Assembly: GCA_037044905.1 (NCBI GenBank)
Contig: JBAOKB010000147.1
Span: forward strand, 682,001-746,000
Reading direction: 5' to 3'
DNA from: Hortaea werneckii
Taxonomy: Eukaryota > Ascomycota > Dothideomycetes > Mycosphaerellales > Teratosphaeriaceae
DNA: 64,000 nt
Shown: positions 1-11,943 of the stretch, piece by piece
How the letters are laid out: the number at the start of each line of letters is the position of its first letter
Numbering within the stretch: position 1 is the first letter of the stretch
Translations under genes and position numbers: made by a program
Notes under the pieces: model-generated
Database searches by the model: none
The model's input: the letters and a program-made list of their open reading frames with translations, nothing else
Told to the model about the DNA's origin: nothing

Positions 1-556
1 GCTTCTCTGGTCCCAGCGCATTGTACAAATCCATTAGAGGATAGCCGCGCCGGAATGTCCGCCAAAGTACGGTCACAGGATCGGTGTCTTCATCGGCTAC
101 CCGTTCTTCGTCCAGTAATGAAGGCGAGAAGGCGGGCACAAGGAGGAGACGGCTGCGGAGTGAGACGCAAATCTGAAAGAAGGAGCTGCTTGCAGAGGCG
201 ACTGAATTCATGATGTTGTCAGTCGCCTTGACAAGGCCCCCATTTGCCATCAGACACCGGACCTGGTGTGGCGGCATTGGGCGGGGCGCTTGGAGGTGGC
301 GGCGGAGGTGGAAGAGGGTGGAGCTGCTGGTGCCTTGGGTGGTATCTGAATTGCGACTCGAGAGCTGGGATTGGATGCTGTGGTTGCTGCTGGTATGCGC
401 CTGACTGTGGACCAGCTGGCTCTGCTGGTTCAGCGAGGGATTGGACATGTTGACGGGGGTGGTGAAGGAGCGCGCGAGGTGCGGGGGCGGCGGTTGTTGG
501 TGATGATGCGGATGATGGGGGTGGTGTGGATGTGCGTGGGAAGCTATTTCCATCAT
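1..556 (-). CDS. cdc24: CDC24-type Rho guanine nucleotide exchange factor, 5' part (runs off the left edge)
   Basis: The minus strand is open from an ATG at 556 to the window edge, giving the first 185 residues. The start is disordered and rich in His, Pro, Gln and Ser. After about residue 115 the protein resembles the N-terminus of fungal Cdc24: a stretch like FFQICVSLRSRL followed by DPVTVLWRTFRRGYPL and the segment MDLYNALGP. That is the calponin-homology-like CDC24 domain (PF06395). Cdc24 proteins activate the GTPase Cdc42 and direct polarised growth and hyphal tip extension through Dbl-homology, PH and PB1 domains, which would lie outside this window. The ATG pair at 551-556 is the first in frame; the first of the two is chosen. 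No intron is needed in this part. It is transcribed divergently from the F-box gene, across 2.4 kb of non-coding DNA. Identity rests on the CH-like segment only. Confidence 0.88.
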   Translation of the reverse strand, partial: MMEIASHAHPHHPHHPHHHQQPPPPHLARSFTTPVNMSNPSLNQQSQLVHSQAHTSSNHSIQSQLSSRNSDTTQGTSSSTLFHLRRHLQAPRPMPPHQVRCLMANGGLVKATDNIMNSVASASSSFFQICVSLRSRLLLVPAFSPSLLDEERVADEDTDPVTVLWRTFRRGYPLMDLYNALGPEK

Positions 557-2993
557 TGCATCCTCTCCGCTCTTTCGGTCTCTTTCACTGCGCGCTTCCT
601 GAGTCGGTCGACTGCGATGATGTGAAGTATCGGTGTAAGCTATAGTGATGCGGGGAGCATGGGCAGCCGTGCGCTTCAGACCGTCAATCCGTCGCGGTCG
701 CAATCATGCAAAGTGAGGTGTGGAAGGCGTCGTTGGTCCTCGTTTCGTTCTGTTCTGTTTCGTTGCGGGTCGTGTCGTTTCGTGCCGTGTCGTATTGTTC
801 GCCTCTCGCTCACTCTCACGTCTGAATGCCGAACCTCACTCGGATGATGGTCCTACTCCACACTCACTTCCTTCCTTCCCTCCTTGCTTCCTTCCTGCCT
901 TCCTTTCCTCGTGTCTCTACTCTTGCTGGAGTCGTTGGGACCGCGTTGTTGATGAAGATGACTGTCGGTCTGCAAATTCCACGCTCGTTCCAATCCAGAC
1001 TGGCGGACCCAGCCAAATTAAGACCAGGGTAGTTTTTTTCCTTCTTGCAGGCGGTCGCGACCACGCCTCCTTTGCAAATGTCGAGATCTGCCACGCACTT
1101 GCACGACAAAAGCGACGGTATAGCGAGCGAAAGGGACAGGCGTAATGTAATAATCAGACACACTCTCTCCCTCTACGACGTGCGTCGCGAAGCGGCGGGA
1201 CTGATTGGGTCTGGCAAGGTCCTCACGCCGGTCACAGCGCCCGCCAGTCCCTCGTTTCTCCCGGTTTCACCTGAAACTTTGTGGAGAGTCGTGCGCCGTC
1301 TGCCGTCGCTGTTCGGGAAAGCGCTCCCCTTCCTCCCCCAAGAGCCGCGCACCGATGCTAGTCCTGGCCTGTCGTAGTAGCCGGGCGGATCGGCGCGTCG
1401 CAACAGCCAGGTAGTCACTCCACACGCGCACACACACACACACACACATACGCACAAAGGCACAAAACGAAAAGAGGAGAGTGCTTGCTTTGATGGTTGT
1501 TGGAATAGAGGAAAACAATATCGAACGCCCGTCGTAAAAGTGTCGGATGGGTCACGATGCCGTTGCTCGCTTGTCCACGACCACTCACCACGCAGCGTCC
1601 GTCTTCTCTTTTCCTCTTTGTCCCTCTGTTCGTCCTCTCAAGTCTTCCCTCGGCCTCTCGGGCGGCCAAACAGAGCAAAGCTGCCTTCCGATTGGTCGAC
1701 CTGATGTGCCGACTGCGCTCCCTCCCGCTCGGCTCCCGGCGGTTGCAGCAGCAGTAGAAGCAGAAAGCAGCGTGCGCAGCGCGGGACTGGTACACCGATC
1801 CCTTTCTCCCTGTCTAGCTGCAGATGTAGTGCCGCAGTCTCGAGGTGGATGAATCGAACTGTTCGTATGTATGTATGTACTGCATAAACCCCCTGCCCGG
1901 AGCGTGGTCTAATATCTATGTAATGGATTTGATTTTGCCGGCGCGATAACAACGAGCGAGGGCGACAAAACCAAGCTTTTCGCCGCTTTGTTCCCGCCGA
2001 GCTCAGCCTGTGAAACCCTTGGTGCCCTTGGTCGGGCTTTAGTCTCTTTAGAGCAAGCCGGCGCATCGGGACGGATGAGGCGAGAGGCGCTAGGCTGGGT
2101 TAGGGAGTGGTCGAGAACAACTGTAATTCAGAACAAACCAACCTGGAAGTCTCGTGGTGGGCTTAAGGTGGGGGCTCGGGGGGGACGAGGGGGACAAGCC
2201 CGTATCACAATTCTGTGAAGAACAACGGCGACTGCAGCAACGGCTCATCACGACTAACTCTTGGGCGTGCACAGTAGGCTGGTTAGTGGTCACGCTGGCC
2301 TTTGACTTTGATCTGATACATGTATGAGGACGGGAGTCATGCGTGACTTTGGCTTGACTCGATGATGGTACCGGTAGTCATGTCGAGGACGTGCGCGGGG
2401 ACGTCGGGTTGCGATGTGTCGTCGTGACCAGCTGGCTCCACGAAGACTCTGGAAGGGAGCGGGCAACGCCCTCTCAATAATACCGGCGCTGGGTACCGGT
2501 GAAGGGACTTGCAATCAACCGCGTCTGCCAATCTTCAATCAATATTTCAACTGATTTCATGGGCTTCTCATCGCTTCGCCGCCAATCGACAGGCTCTGAT
2601 GTCAGCCAACGGACAGATCCGTATCGGCTCGGCAGCAGGTGGACGTCACGGTGCAGAGCAGTTGTGGATAGGTAGGATGACATGACATGTGTGGTCAGCG
2701 TTTGGAGACAGACAACTTGGAAGCGTCCATGGCTATTCTTTGATATCGCTGTCTGCATTGGACATGTGTATCGCGACGAATCCATTGAATTGCATGTAGA
2801 TTGTTGTGTTGCCGTTTCCATCGCACCGCGCATGCGCCGACAATCCTTCTCGTTTGAACGTGCGCCAGACATCCGACACACAGCGACCTGTCTTCCTGCT
2901 CAAACAAGCAAGCGAAGAGGCTGCCGTGTAACATCGACCTGAGCTCCGTCCAGCACACCCCTCCCCTGACCGGACAACGACGGGTCGAAGGAG
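557..2993. promoter_or_regulatory. 2.4 kb divergent intergenic region between cdc24 and the F-box/WD40 gene
   Basis: No coding region is supported; the open frames here show no recognisable domain. The stretch has low-complexity features typical of fungal promoters: a TCGTT/TCGTG-rich stretch at about 745-800, a C+T-rich tract of TTCC and CTTC units at about 865-915, a (CA)n run at 1429-1448 and a short GTAT repeat at about 1863-1879. It must contain the 5' leaders and promoters of both flanking genes. Confidence 0.6.
1429..1448. repeat. (CA)10 dinucleotide microsatellite
   Basis: Ten consecutive CA units in the divergent promoter region between cdc24 and the F-box gene. Likely to vary in length between strains. 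Confidence 0.9.
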
Positions 2994-3838
2994 ATGGACA
3001 CGCCCTCATCGGCCTCAGCTTCACCGCAGCCACCGCTACCAGACCAAACCGGCACACACAGCACCGCCTCCCCCTCCGCGGCACACGCGACCACCGAGCT
3101 CCACCCCCACCCTTCCCCACACCAGACCTTCACCTCCACCACCTCTATGCGCGGTCGCCTGCATTCCGCCCGCGGTAGCAACACAAACCTGCCCGACGAA
3201 GGCTTCAGTGAAGGCGAGTCACGTTCCAATATGTCGTCTTCGGACAACCTCCCGCTGCCCGACACCACCACCCAAGGTGTGTCTCGCCCTCAGCACCGCC
3301 AGAGTGCAGCGGGAAACACCCATCCTCTGCTCCATCTGGCCGCCGGTCACGAACTCGACGTCAATGCATCGCATCTGCTAGCCGTCTGTCTCGACCTGCC
3401 GACCGAGCAGCGCAAAGTCTTTGTCGACACCATCGTCCGCAGCCTGCCCAACCGGGACAAGGAAGCAGTGGGTCGTCTATGCGAAGAGCTCACCCATTTC
3501 GATCCAGCTATCTACCTACCAAACGAGCTGATGTTCGCCGTGCTTGCTTACCTCAGCCCGAAAGAGTTGTTAGCCGCAGGATTGGTGTCCAAGTGTTGGC
3601 GGGAAAAGGCGGCCGATGAGAAGCTCTGGCGCAGCTGCTTCGCCCGTGAGGGCTGGGTCGTTGATCCGGAGAAGCTGCGGAGCTTTGAGCAGGAGGCTGC
3701 CGCGAGCGGTTTAGAGGGGGCGGAGAGTATGGAGACTGTGGGCAAAGGCAAGGGCAGGGCTCACGTCGGAGGTCTGAAAGAGCAAGGGAGGAAGAGTAGC
3801 AGGAAGAGGAAAACGGAAGAAGCTTTCAGCGAAGGAGA

Positions 3839-3881
<43 letters not shown>

Positions 3882-5968
3882 GCAGTGCAGCTGCACGGAA
3901 TGCTGACGGCAGCCCTGACGAGCCGAGTGACAGTGATGGCATGGAGGGGGTACAGACATCCAACTCCACTCACATGGCCATGACGGCGGCTGATGGTCTC
4001 ATCAATTTCTCCTCGTCACGCCAAGATTCGTCTCCATCGTCCATTTCCGACTCCGCGACCTCGTTGCACTCAACGCCTTCGGACCATCACAGACAACAAC
4101 AAAACTCTGCATCGACCGCGCACGCCTTCCCCGGGTCGTCAGAGCAGCCTCCTCTTATTGTCGCTCCTCCGATGTGGCGTCCGGGCTCCCTGACCTCTCC
4201 ATCCGGCCCTAAGATATCTTGGCCCTGGCTCTTTAAGCATCGGTACCAACTCGAGAGGAACTGGGAGAAGGATGACCATGACACCAAGCCTTACCGCATG
4301 TTCTCTCTGCCTCACCAGGATCATCCCGAAGAGGGTCATCAAGAATGTGTGTATACTCTCCAACACACATCCAAACACCTAGTATCCGGCTCCCGCGATC
4401 GAACCATTCGCAAATGGGACCTTCGTACTCAGCGCCTTATCGGCAAGCCCCTCGAAGGCCACGGCGCTTCGGTGTTATGTCTACAATTCGACGAGCGACC
4501 CGAAGAGGACATCATTATAAGCGGCGGTAGTGACGCCCTCGTCATCATATGGCAGTTCAGCACAGGCAAGATTCAACACATCATGCGACACACGGCCGAG
4601 ACTCCCCACCCACACTCAGAATCCGTCCTCAACCTCCGCTTCGATGACCGCTACCTTGTCACCTGCTCCAAAGACAAGACTATCAAAGTCTGGAACCGAC
4701 GGGCCCTGAGCACCTCTGACCCATTGATTCCCACTCACGCCTTTGACTGGCTCGACCCCACCCACAACTTCAACTCTGCCGGGAACATGGTTCGAGAGTG
4801 GAGCATGATGGCCCGGTTCGAAGGTCACCAGGCAGCAGTCAACGCCGTCATGATTCACGGCGATACCATCATCTCCGCCTCCGGAGATCGCCAGATCAAA
4901 GCCTGGTCTATCCTGCGCAACCGCATTCAGAAAACCTACACAGGCCATAACAAGGGGATCGCGTGCGTGCAGTTTGACGGGCGGAGGATAGTCAGCGGAT
5001 CGAGTGATAATACGGTCCGTATCTTCGATGGCGAGCAGCAGGCCGAGGTCGGTTGTCTACAGGGCCATGAGAACCTGGTCCGCACGGTACAGGCGAGATT
5101 CGGAGATCTGGATACTGTGACGGACGAGGAGCTGGAAAGTGAGGCGCGGGAGGCGGATCGGGGTTTCTTCAAGGCTCTCGAGGCGGGTATGATGCCCGCC
5201 TCATCTTCTAGGAGAAGGAGTAGTCTCTTGAACCTCGGGAACGCTGGACCCAGTAGGGCTGGTGACCATCGTACTCATGGGCAGCATCCTTCGAGTTACC
5301 TCCGTGGCGTAGGGCAGAGGAATGCAGGATCCTCCCGCCCTGAGGATATATTGAGTGTAGGGACCAAGATTCCTCCTGGAGGCGGTGGTTCGCGATGGGC
5401 CAAGATTGTCAGCGGATCCTACGATGAGAGAGTGATTGTGTGGAAGCGGGATTTCAAGAGCGGCAGATGGATGCCGCGGTTGCAGCTGAAGCAAGATGAG
5501 ATCTTGAATCGGGGTATGCCAGACGGTAGGAGGCGAACGGCCAATATGGGCAGATTGATGGCGGCTGCGAACGGTCAGCAACAGCAGCAGCAGCAGCAGG
5601 AGCAGGCTGCACAAGGCCCAGGTGGAGCAGCAGCTCAACCAGCTGCGCCAACCCAACAGCAACAGGGGCCCGCCGCCGCCGCCGCCGCCGCTGCTGCCGC
5701 GCCAGCCGCGGGCAACACCCCAGCCTTCGCTGCAGCTCAACAAGCTTACCAACAACAGCAGCAGCAGCAGCAGCATCACCACCACCATCATCACGGGCAA
5801 CAACCACAAGCCCGTCACCACTCGGACACGAACCGCGTCTTTAAACTCCAATTCGACGCCCGCCGGCTCATCTGCTGCAGCCAGAACAAAGTTATCGTCG
5901 GATGGGACTTCGCGGATGGTCGACCCGAGCTGGAACGAGTCGGGGAGTGGAGCGTTGAGACTTCTTAG
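2994..5968 (+). CDS. fwd-1: F-box/WD40 SCF substrate adaptor (FWD-1/Cdc4 type), coding frame broken near 3880
   Basis: Two overlapping frames together make one protein of about 990 residues. The first (2994 onward) has a disordered N-terminus and an F-box at about residues 169-215 (IYLPNELMFAVLAYL, then LVSKCWREKAADEKLW), which binds Skp1. The second frame carries the WD40 propeller, starting with the signature HPEEGHQECVYTLQ and repeats such as LVSGSRDRTIRKWDL, LVTCSKDKTIKVWN and IVSGSSDNTVRIFDG, which bind phosphorylated substrates for ubiquitination. A last blade near the end is separated from the others by about 150 residues rich in Gln, Ala and His. The layout matches Neurospora FWD-1, which targets the clock protein FRQ, and related Cdc4-type adaptors; the exact orthologue is inferred. 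The frame changes between the stop limits 3797 and 3983, at the imperfect 3' end of a CAG tract. No ordinary donor or acceptor explains the change (see findings). Confidence 0.85.
3843..3884 (+). repeat. CAG trinucleotide tract within the F-box/WD40 gene
   Basis: About 14 CAG units coding polyglutamine in the F-box frame. The tract is open in all three frames (Gln, Ser or Ala), so it can hide a frameshift. Its 3' end is irregular (CAA then GCAGTG), and the WD40 frame becomes the sensible one immediately after it. Confidence 0.9.
5576..5796 (+). repeat. Low-complexity Gln/Ala/His coding segment between WD40 blades
   Basis: Inside the F-box/WD40 gene, successive CAG, GCC and CAC/CAT runs encode polyglutamine, polyalanine and a seven-residue histidine run. 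They lie between the penultimate and last WD40 repeats, so they would form a surface loop. Length variation is expected. Confidence 0.85.
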
Positions 5969-7191
5969 CGGAAGAAGAAAGGGTTTGGAGGTGGACCAAG
6001 GCAGGTCTTAGGGGACCAATGTGAGAAGATGCTTTGGATTCAGAAGGCTTGGAAAGTAGGGAGGGTTGCGTGGATTTCATGGAGCCAAGTTGGGTATAGA
6101 GGAAAGATCCGATAAGGGTCGATGGGAAATATGGGAATTGGGATACAGAAAAGCAGAAAAGTTCGGAAAACGATGGGTTTTGGGTGCTGGAAAGCCCCTA
6201 GTTCTTGGATCGGGATTGCATGTCAGGAACACTGATGACTTTTTTGACGATTTTGTTATATAGAGCTGGGCAAGACAGGGCAGGGTAAGCAAAGACAACC
6301 CGCAGTAGAAGCGGAGGGAGACGAGGAGAGAACTGGCTCTTGCCTTCCTCTCCTTCCTCTCTTCCATTTCTTGACGTGCACTTGGTTATTACCAATGGAA
6401 AACGAGAAATCTTGATCCATCCGACAGCAAATCCAGGCTTATCAGAGGGAGGGTGTCCTGAGCCCGATAGACTACAGACAGACAGATAGGGGATGAGGCA
6501 CAAGCCAGATAGATACTTTTCTTTCCTAATTCTTTCCTCAAATCTCATATTTCCCTTTTCACTCTATTTTTCCCTTCTGTCGTTCGCTGTTCTTCTCCTG
6601 TGCCCTTTTCTCATCCTAGTTTGTATGTCTTGAGTAGGGAAATTTCCTCTCTTTTCTTTGACTGACCAGCCCTTAGCTCAATACTAACACACCCTAGAAT
6701 CAACAAACTCCAAAAAATCCGGAAGTGGAAAAAAAAAAAAAAAAAAAAAGATGGGGGAGCGGGGAAAAGAAGGAGGGCGGTCACTCTTCACCAAGCGGTC
6801 CACAGACCAGTCGCGGCTGCAAGCATGGGTCTGTCACAAGTGCTGTGCAGCGCAGACAATGTTTCCCATTGACAAAACAGGTCTTCAAATCCACGGTGAG
6901 GACATGCTTTAAAACTCTACGTTCAGGGTCACCAAAAGCAGAAGACATTTTACAGGAAAGACGATGTGAGATCAAAACAAAAGGACAAAAATCAAAAGAG
7001 CAATGGGTATCACATTATTTCGTCGCAGATGCAGTAGCGTTTTATTCGGGTAAGACTTCAGAAGGTTATCAATCGCTACAACCCAGTTTTCCAGCCATCC
7101 GAACGCCGTCGCTACCACCGCGGCGGAGGGGATTCTTTTGACCTGAAACGCTATGCAAGTACAGCATGCCGTACAGCAAAGGAAGTTACGC
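5969..7191. other. 1.2 kb convergent intergenic region with a 21-nt A run
   Basis: This lies between the 3' ends of the F-box gene (plus) and the eL8 gene (minus). I see no gene. A run of exactly 21 A residues occupies 6729-6749. Both transcripts must terminate in this stretch. Confidence 0.6.
6729..6749. repeat. 21-nt A homopolymer
   Basis: In the convergent region downstream of the F-box/WD40 gene. Same length as the T runs at 34127 and 46919. Confidence 0.85.
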
Positions 7192-8363
7192 TTAGATCTT
7201 GATCTCCTTCTCCGCACGCTCCTTCTGCTTGCGGGTCTTGGCCTGGGACTTGGCACCCATGATGCCACCACCCCAGTGCCTCTTGGACTCCTCGGTCTTC
7301 TCCATGTAGCCCTCCTTGATGGTCTGGACGAGCTTGCTGAGCTCGGCCTTGTCCTCGCTGCGGACCTCAGTGATGGCGAGGGCAGCGGCGGTCTAAAACA
7401 AGCATGTCAGTGTCTGATACCAGGTCCATCGGTTCACGACCAGCATACCTTCTTGTGAACGACCGTCCCGAGACGGGCCTTGCCCTTCACGATGGCGTAT
7501 GGCACACCCATCTTCCTGCACAGAGCCGGAAGGAAGATGACCATCTCGATCGGGTCGACGTCGTTGGGGATGAGCACCAGCGAGGTCTTCTTAGCCTCGA
7601 TGAGAGCCACGACGTGGTTGAGACCGTACTTGACGGTGTACGGCTTCTTGGAGGCATCCTCCTTCTTCTTGCCCTCGCTGACGGCGGTGGCCTCCTTGTG
7701 CAGACGCTCCTTCTTCTCGACCTTGGTCTCCGGGCGGTACTTGTTCAGGAACTTGAAAGTCTGGGCGGCAGTGTTGCGGTCGAGGGTCTGGGAGAACTGG
7801 GCAATCGCCGGCGGGACCTTCAGACGCATGTTGAGGATCTTGCGCTGGCGCTGCAGGCGGACGTACTCAGGCCATCGCACCATGCGCGAAAGGTTGCGCT
7901 TGGGCTGGATGTCCTGGCCGATACCAAAGTTCTTCGGGCGGCGCTCGAGCAGAGGGTTCTGGTGAGAGTCGTTAATATCATGACGGAGCGATGGGGATGG
8001 GATGAAGAGATCAAGCTCGTGTCAGTACTCACCTTCGCCTTCTTGCCAGTGACGCCGGCCTTGGTGCCCGGGTAGGGCGCCGGGGCGACCTTCTTGCCAG
8101 TTTTGGGAGGCTGTCATTGAGAAGAACAGTCAGTCCAACTGTTCGTTCTCTAAAGAGTCTGCATGACCGTCTGGAGGACCAGACAGATCAGAGGCAGCTC
8201 AAGCCTTTTCAGCACAGAATGCATGCTCCGGAGAGACATGATCTGGCGAATATGGATCATTGCTGCGGCGTACTCCAGTTGGGCGCGAGGCGCAACCGAG
8301 CAGAGGCGCGCAACTACATTGTAGAGGTGGACATGTCGTCCAGAGTTAGTGGATGCTTACCAT
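7192..8363 (-). CDS. rpl8: 60S ribosomal protein eL8 (yeast L8, L7a family)
   Basis: The spliced product is 263 residues, the normal size for eL8, a component of the large ribosomal subunit near the 5.8S/25S rRNA. Four exons are read: 8361-8363 (the ATG alone), 8033-8110, 7449-7958 and 7192-7392. Introns are 250, 74 and 56 nt, with donors GTAAGC, GTGAGT and GTATGC. The protein starts MPPKTGKKVAPAPYPGTKAG, has the family segments NPLLERRPKNFGIGQDIQP and SLVLIPNDVDPIEMVIFLP, and ends with a Lys/Glu-rich tail before TAA at 7192-7194. The start is fixed because the conserved PPK continues directly from the ATG once the first intron is removed. A long gene-free region lies upstream, consistent with an extended promoter for a highly expressed gene. 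No alternative identity is credible. Confidence 0.97.
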
Positions 8364-11300
8364 GTTAGCTGATCGATGGGCGACGGTGTTCCGGTTCGGT
8401 CGTTGTCGTTGTCGCTGTCGCAGTCTCGAGAACAAATTCGCTTGAACTTGGAGCAAAATCAGTGGCTGCCAAGAGTTGAGCCCGACGGCTGCACCCGCTT
8501 TCGCCGGTGGGCAGGGGCGGGAGGGGGGTCGACATTGGTCCGTGCACGCAAGACTTGCTGGCCGGCCTGTAGGAAGGTACATACTATGTAGTAGCAACCA
8601 GTTGGTAGGTTGGATCCGCTCTCTGCCTTGGTGTGACACTCTTCTACAGAAGGTACATAGCAGCATTCATGCCAGTCGTCAGTCACTCACTAGAACAATC
8701 TCTTACATGCGAGACAGGCAGACTTGATAGGTCAAGTAAGCTGTAGTGGCAACATTACATTTCCTGTCCGTCCATGATCATCCAATGGTATGCCATGGCC
8801 ATCAGATTGTGTCGCATCCCAGCGCATGCCTGGAATCCAGTTACAGGCTGTCTCAAAAGAGTTCCCTGTGCCATGCGCATGGTATTCCTGGTCGCACGCA
8901 ATGTCAAGTCGCTGTAGCTCCGCCCTCTACACCCGTTGTGCTCTTCTACGCCTTGGCGATCAAGGAATTGCATGCAGATCACAGTCTTTGCAACCCAACT
9001 GCTGCGGATATCTTGTTCCAGCCTTTTCGTCTGGATTCTCAATGTCCCGTTTCACCTCTCCGCCTGTCCCATACTTTTCCATGCGGTCGCTGTATTGATG
9101 CTGCTCTCGCCGTAGCCTGAGGGATGGCGACGTCAAAGAGTAAACTGCTGTATACTAGTCTCAGTATTTGCCCACGATCCTTTGCCCAAGGTGCCATTGC
9201 AGAGTTTGGGCACCATCATGCCACATTCATGGCTTTCCTCTTGATAATCGTGCTCCTGGTGATCCGCACACGATCAACATGGGCTCGGCAGGTAGCTTTC
9301 CTGTGCCCTGCTCAACCAAGCGGAAGGCATATCTCCTTTTGATCCGGCTGCAATGGCCATTCCTTTGAATTCTACTGGTCCTAACTTATCCACTTGGGAA
9401 GAGGGCCATGTGTTGGGTGTCACAGAGCGGACTTCGTTGCCCAAGCCGCGTTCGATGTGCTATAGCTCGTGGTGGTTTCCGGCTGTTGCAAAAGGGGTTT
9501 CTGTCCAGTGCAGCATTGCCGGCATCGAGTGGAGATGGTATGGCGCCTTTCGTCGTGAGAAGGATGCGGAACAGGTGTCGAATCGCTTCTTCTAGGAGTA
9601 AGGCCGGTTGGAAACTGAGCGTTATGTGGCAGCTATGCTGAGTGATACTCTCGGAGAAGATAGATTAATTCATTCCAGTAGCCATCGCAATGGATTTGTC
9701 ATTCTCCAAGACGAGTGTCGCGCCATGATAGGGATCACGAGTGCACGTAGGAAGCTGCGAGCTTGCAAAACCTCCCTGTCGCGGTTGTCAACTATCAGCC
9801 TCTTCCGCCTGCTACTGGTCTGAAAATGCGCTGCTCGAGCTCTGTGGCGCTGTGAGGGAGGATGCGATGCAGCCATTTCAGTTTGCGATCTTAACCACCA
9901 GTTTCTAGCTCTCAGTGTGGACGTACATCAAGCTACGTTTTGCGATGACCTACTGCCAGAACGTCAAGAATCTGGGAAGGGCGTGCAAGCTGCACAGACC
10001 CAGACGCTCCTCTCCGGCAACACGCGAGTTCGATTCCAGCCCCTGGCAAGCGCTGAGTGGAGGTATACGCCCAAGCAAACAATTCCAACCCCTGAATGTA
10101 ATCTTCCAACTTGAATGGGCTCAGGTATTCGCAGTATCTTTCTTCTTTCGCTCCGGGAGTTTGCAGCATGATTCTCTGTCCGCGCATTGTCGCCTTCTCG
10201 CAACTCCCCCGGCCGATCTTGAGTCAATTGTAAGAGACGTGTATTGAACAAACCAGCCAAACGGTTCCTGCGCTGCAAGATGCTTTCGATATGTGAGAGG
10301 AAGTGCCAATGCGAAGTAATGGAAAGTGTGCAGCAAGTGTATGACGGCAAACATGCGTTGTACATGACTGCGTCCGGAAAAGGAGGAGGGGCGGAAGGGA
10401 TTCGATCGACTTCCCTCCTGTTCATGCGCAACAACACGCACCCAAATGTCTTGCAGGCTCATGCCCCTGACAAGGCAGAAAGAAAAGAGAAAGACAGAGT
10501 GAGGGGGGAAAATCCAAAAAAGATTCCCAGACCGCAGTCTGGCTATCGAAACAAGTCTGTGTTTTCCAACTTCATACTGGTTTACATTTTTTCCAGTCTG
10601 TAGTACAATCGCAATCCAGGTTTCCTCGCTGGCCAATTACGACATTTTTTGGTTTTTACGATTTTCCCCGTGGGGCGTTCGCAGCTTCAATTTTTATTGA
10701 GAGGCCTGGGCAGAACTGAACCGTGTTTTTGATGTCAAGGCCATGGGCTGGGAAACCGGACCACTTTCCCAACTGACTGTGATTGAAATGCTTAGATGCA
10801 CTGGATCTTATATAGAAAGAAATAGTTTCCCGACATCCTGCCGAACTTGGTCGGGAGAAGGGATCCGGTCGGTGCGTGTGTGACGCCGGCTTGCCGACGC
10901 GACGGGGGCCAGGCTGAGGATCTTGTTTCTCTCGGTGGCGACGGCGAGGCAAAGGCACTGTCGGTGATCAAGTGTATCGCATCTCTCATTCTCGTCGGCA
11001 GAGACTCGCACAGAAGAGGAGCACATAGCAGAGGAAGGATTAGTGTGGTAGTCAGCAATCGGCGGTGGGAGCACACGACGGCACAACGGCATGCTCATGC
11101 GCACAATTCACTTCCAAGAGTGGTTCACCTCATGTCATCCCCTGGGTCGCAGCTTTTCGGGCGCATCTTTCTCATTCACAAGACCGCCGGTTTGCTCAAA
11201 GCAAGCCTCGTCTTGGAAACGCTGCAGGAAGCGCATATCCGAAGCATCAGTCGGTACCATGCCACTACGACCTCATTTCCAAGCTCTCGTCTCTGCGGCA

Positions 11301-11943
11301 CAAAGGATGCGACGCTGTACTTCTGGCCTTTCTACTCTTGCTGGCACTCAAGTATACCAAGATTCTGCGGGAGCTGGCCGATGGAGCCATTGTGTCGGAG
11401 GGGTAGGGCACGAATACGTGATCGCAGCGGAAGTTACACGTCGCCAGATCCTCAAGTTTCCAGGGCAAGAGGTCAGAGGCAACAGCAATCCTTAGGTTGA
11501 AGGCACCTCGCCAATCGATGAAGAATGGGTACAGAAAGTATCGGGTTTGCCAGGCCGGTCATTCGCCGCAATCGAGCAAACTATGCGCCAGCCGATTTGC
11601 CGACGACATAATTGTGTGTTGTCGGAGTTCAATAGTACTTGAGGGCTTTGTTGAAGGTTAGAGGGTGTGCGATAAGGAAAAGAGAGGAAGAAGTGAAGTT
11701 CAAAGTTCACCTCAGCTAGGGCTTTGCCAAGCCTCAAGTCCCACCCCTACCGACTGGGGTATGAAGCCAGGCATTCGTATCTCGTACCTGGCGGCATTCA
11801 CTTCCGCTCAGGCACGACTTCAGTTGGTGGGGCAGACTGTGGACAACACCCGTTGACAACAACCACCTGTCAAACGAGGCCGTGTCTGTCCGGGAATCAA
11901 GCGTCCCCAAGTGAGCTTGCGTTCATCCTGACAAGTCTACAAG
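8364..11943. other. 3.6 kb region without a supported gene, between rpl8 and the DscB-type gene
   Basis: Divergent upstream DNA of rpl8 and the Dsc2/DscB gene. Open frames up to about 217 codons occur on the plus strand (10847-11500), but their translations show no domain, no signal or membrane pattern and mixed composition. No transposase or reverse transcriptase motif was seen. It may contain long leaders or non-coding transcripts; I cannot tell from sequence. Confidence 0.5.

Noticed and set aside
5201..5851. 216-codon minus ORF opposite the WD40 gene
   Set aside because: It is an antisense shadow of the repeats (poly-Leu/Val from CAG and GCC runs).
8111..8360. snoRNA inside the first intron of the eL8 gene
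   Set aside because: CTGA boxes are present but no proper C box (RTGATGA) or terminal stem; ribosomal protein introns often host snoRNAs, but I cannot support one here.
9985..10060. tRNA-like B box (GTTCGATTC) at about 10028
   Set aside because: The flanking bases do not pair as a T stem and no acceptor or anticodon arm can be drawn.
10847..11500. 217-codon plus-strand ORF
   Set aside because: Mixed composition without domain, hydrophobic pattern or splice support; the opposite strand is equally open in places.
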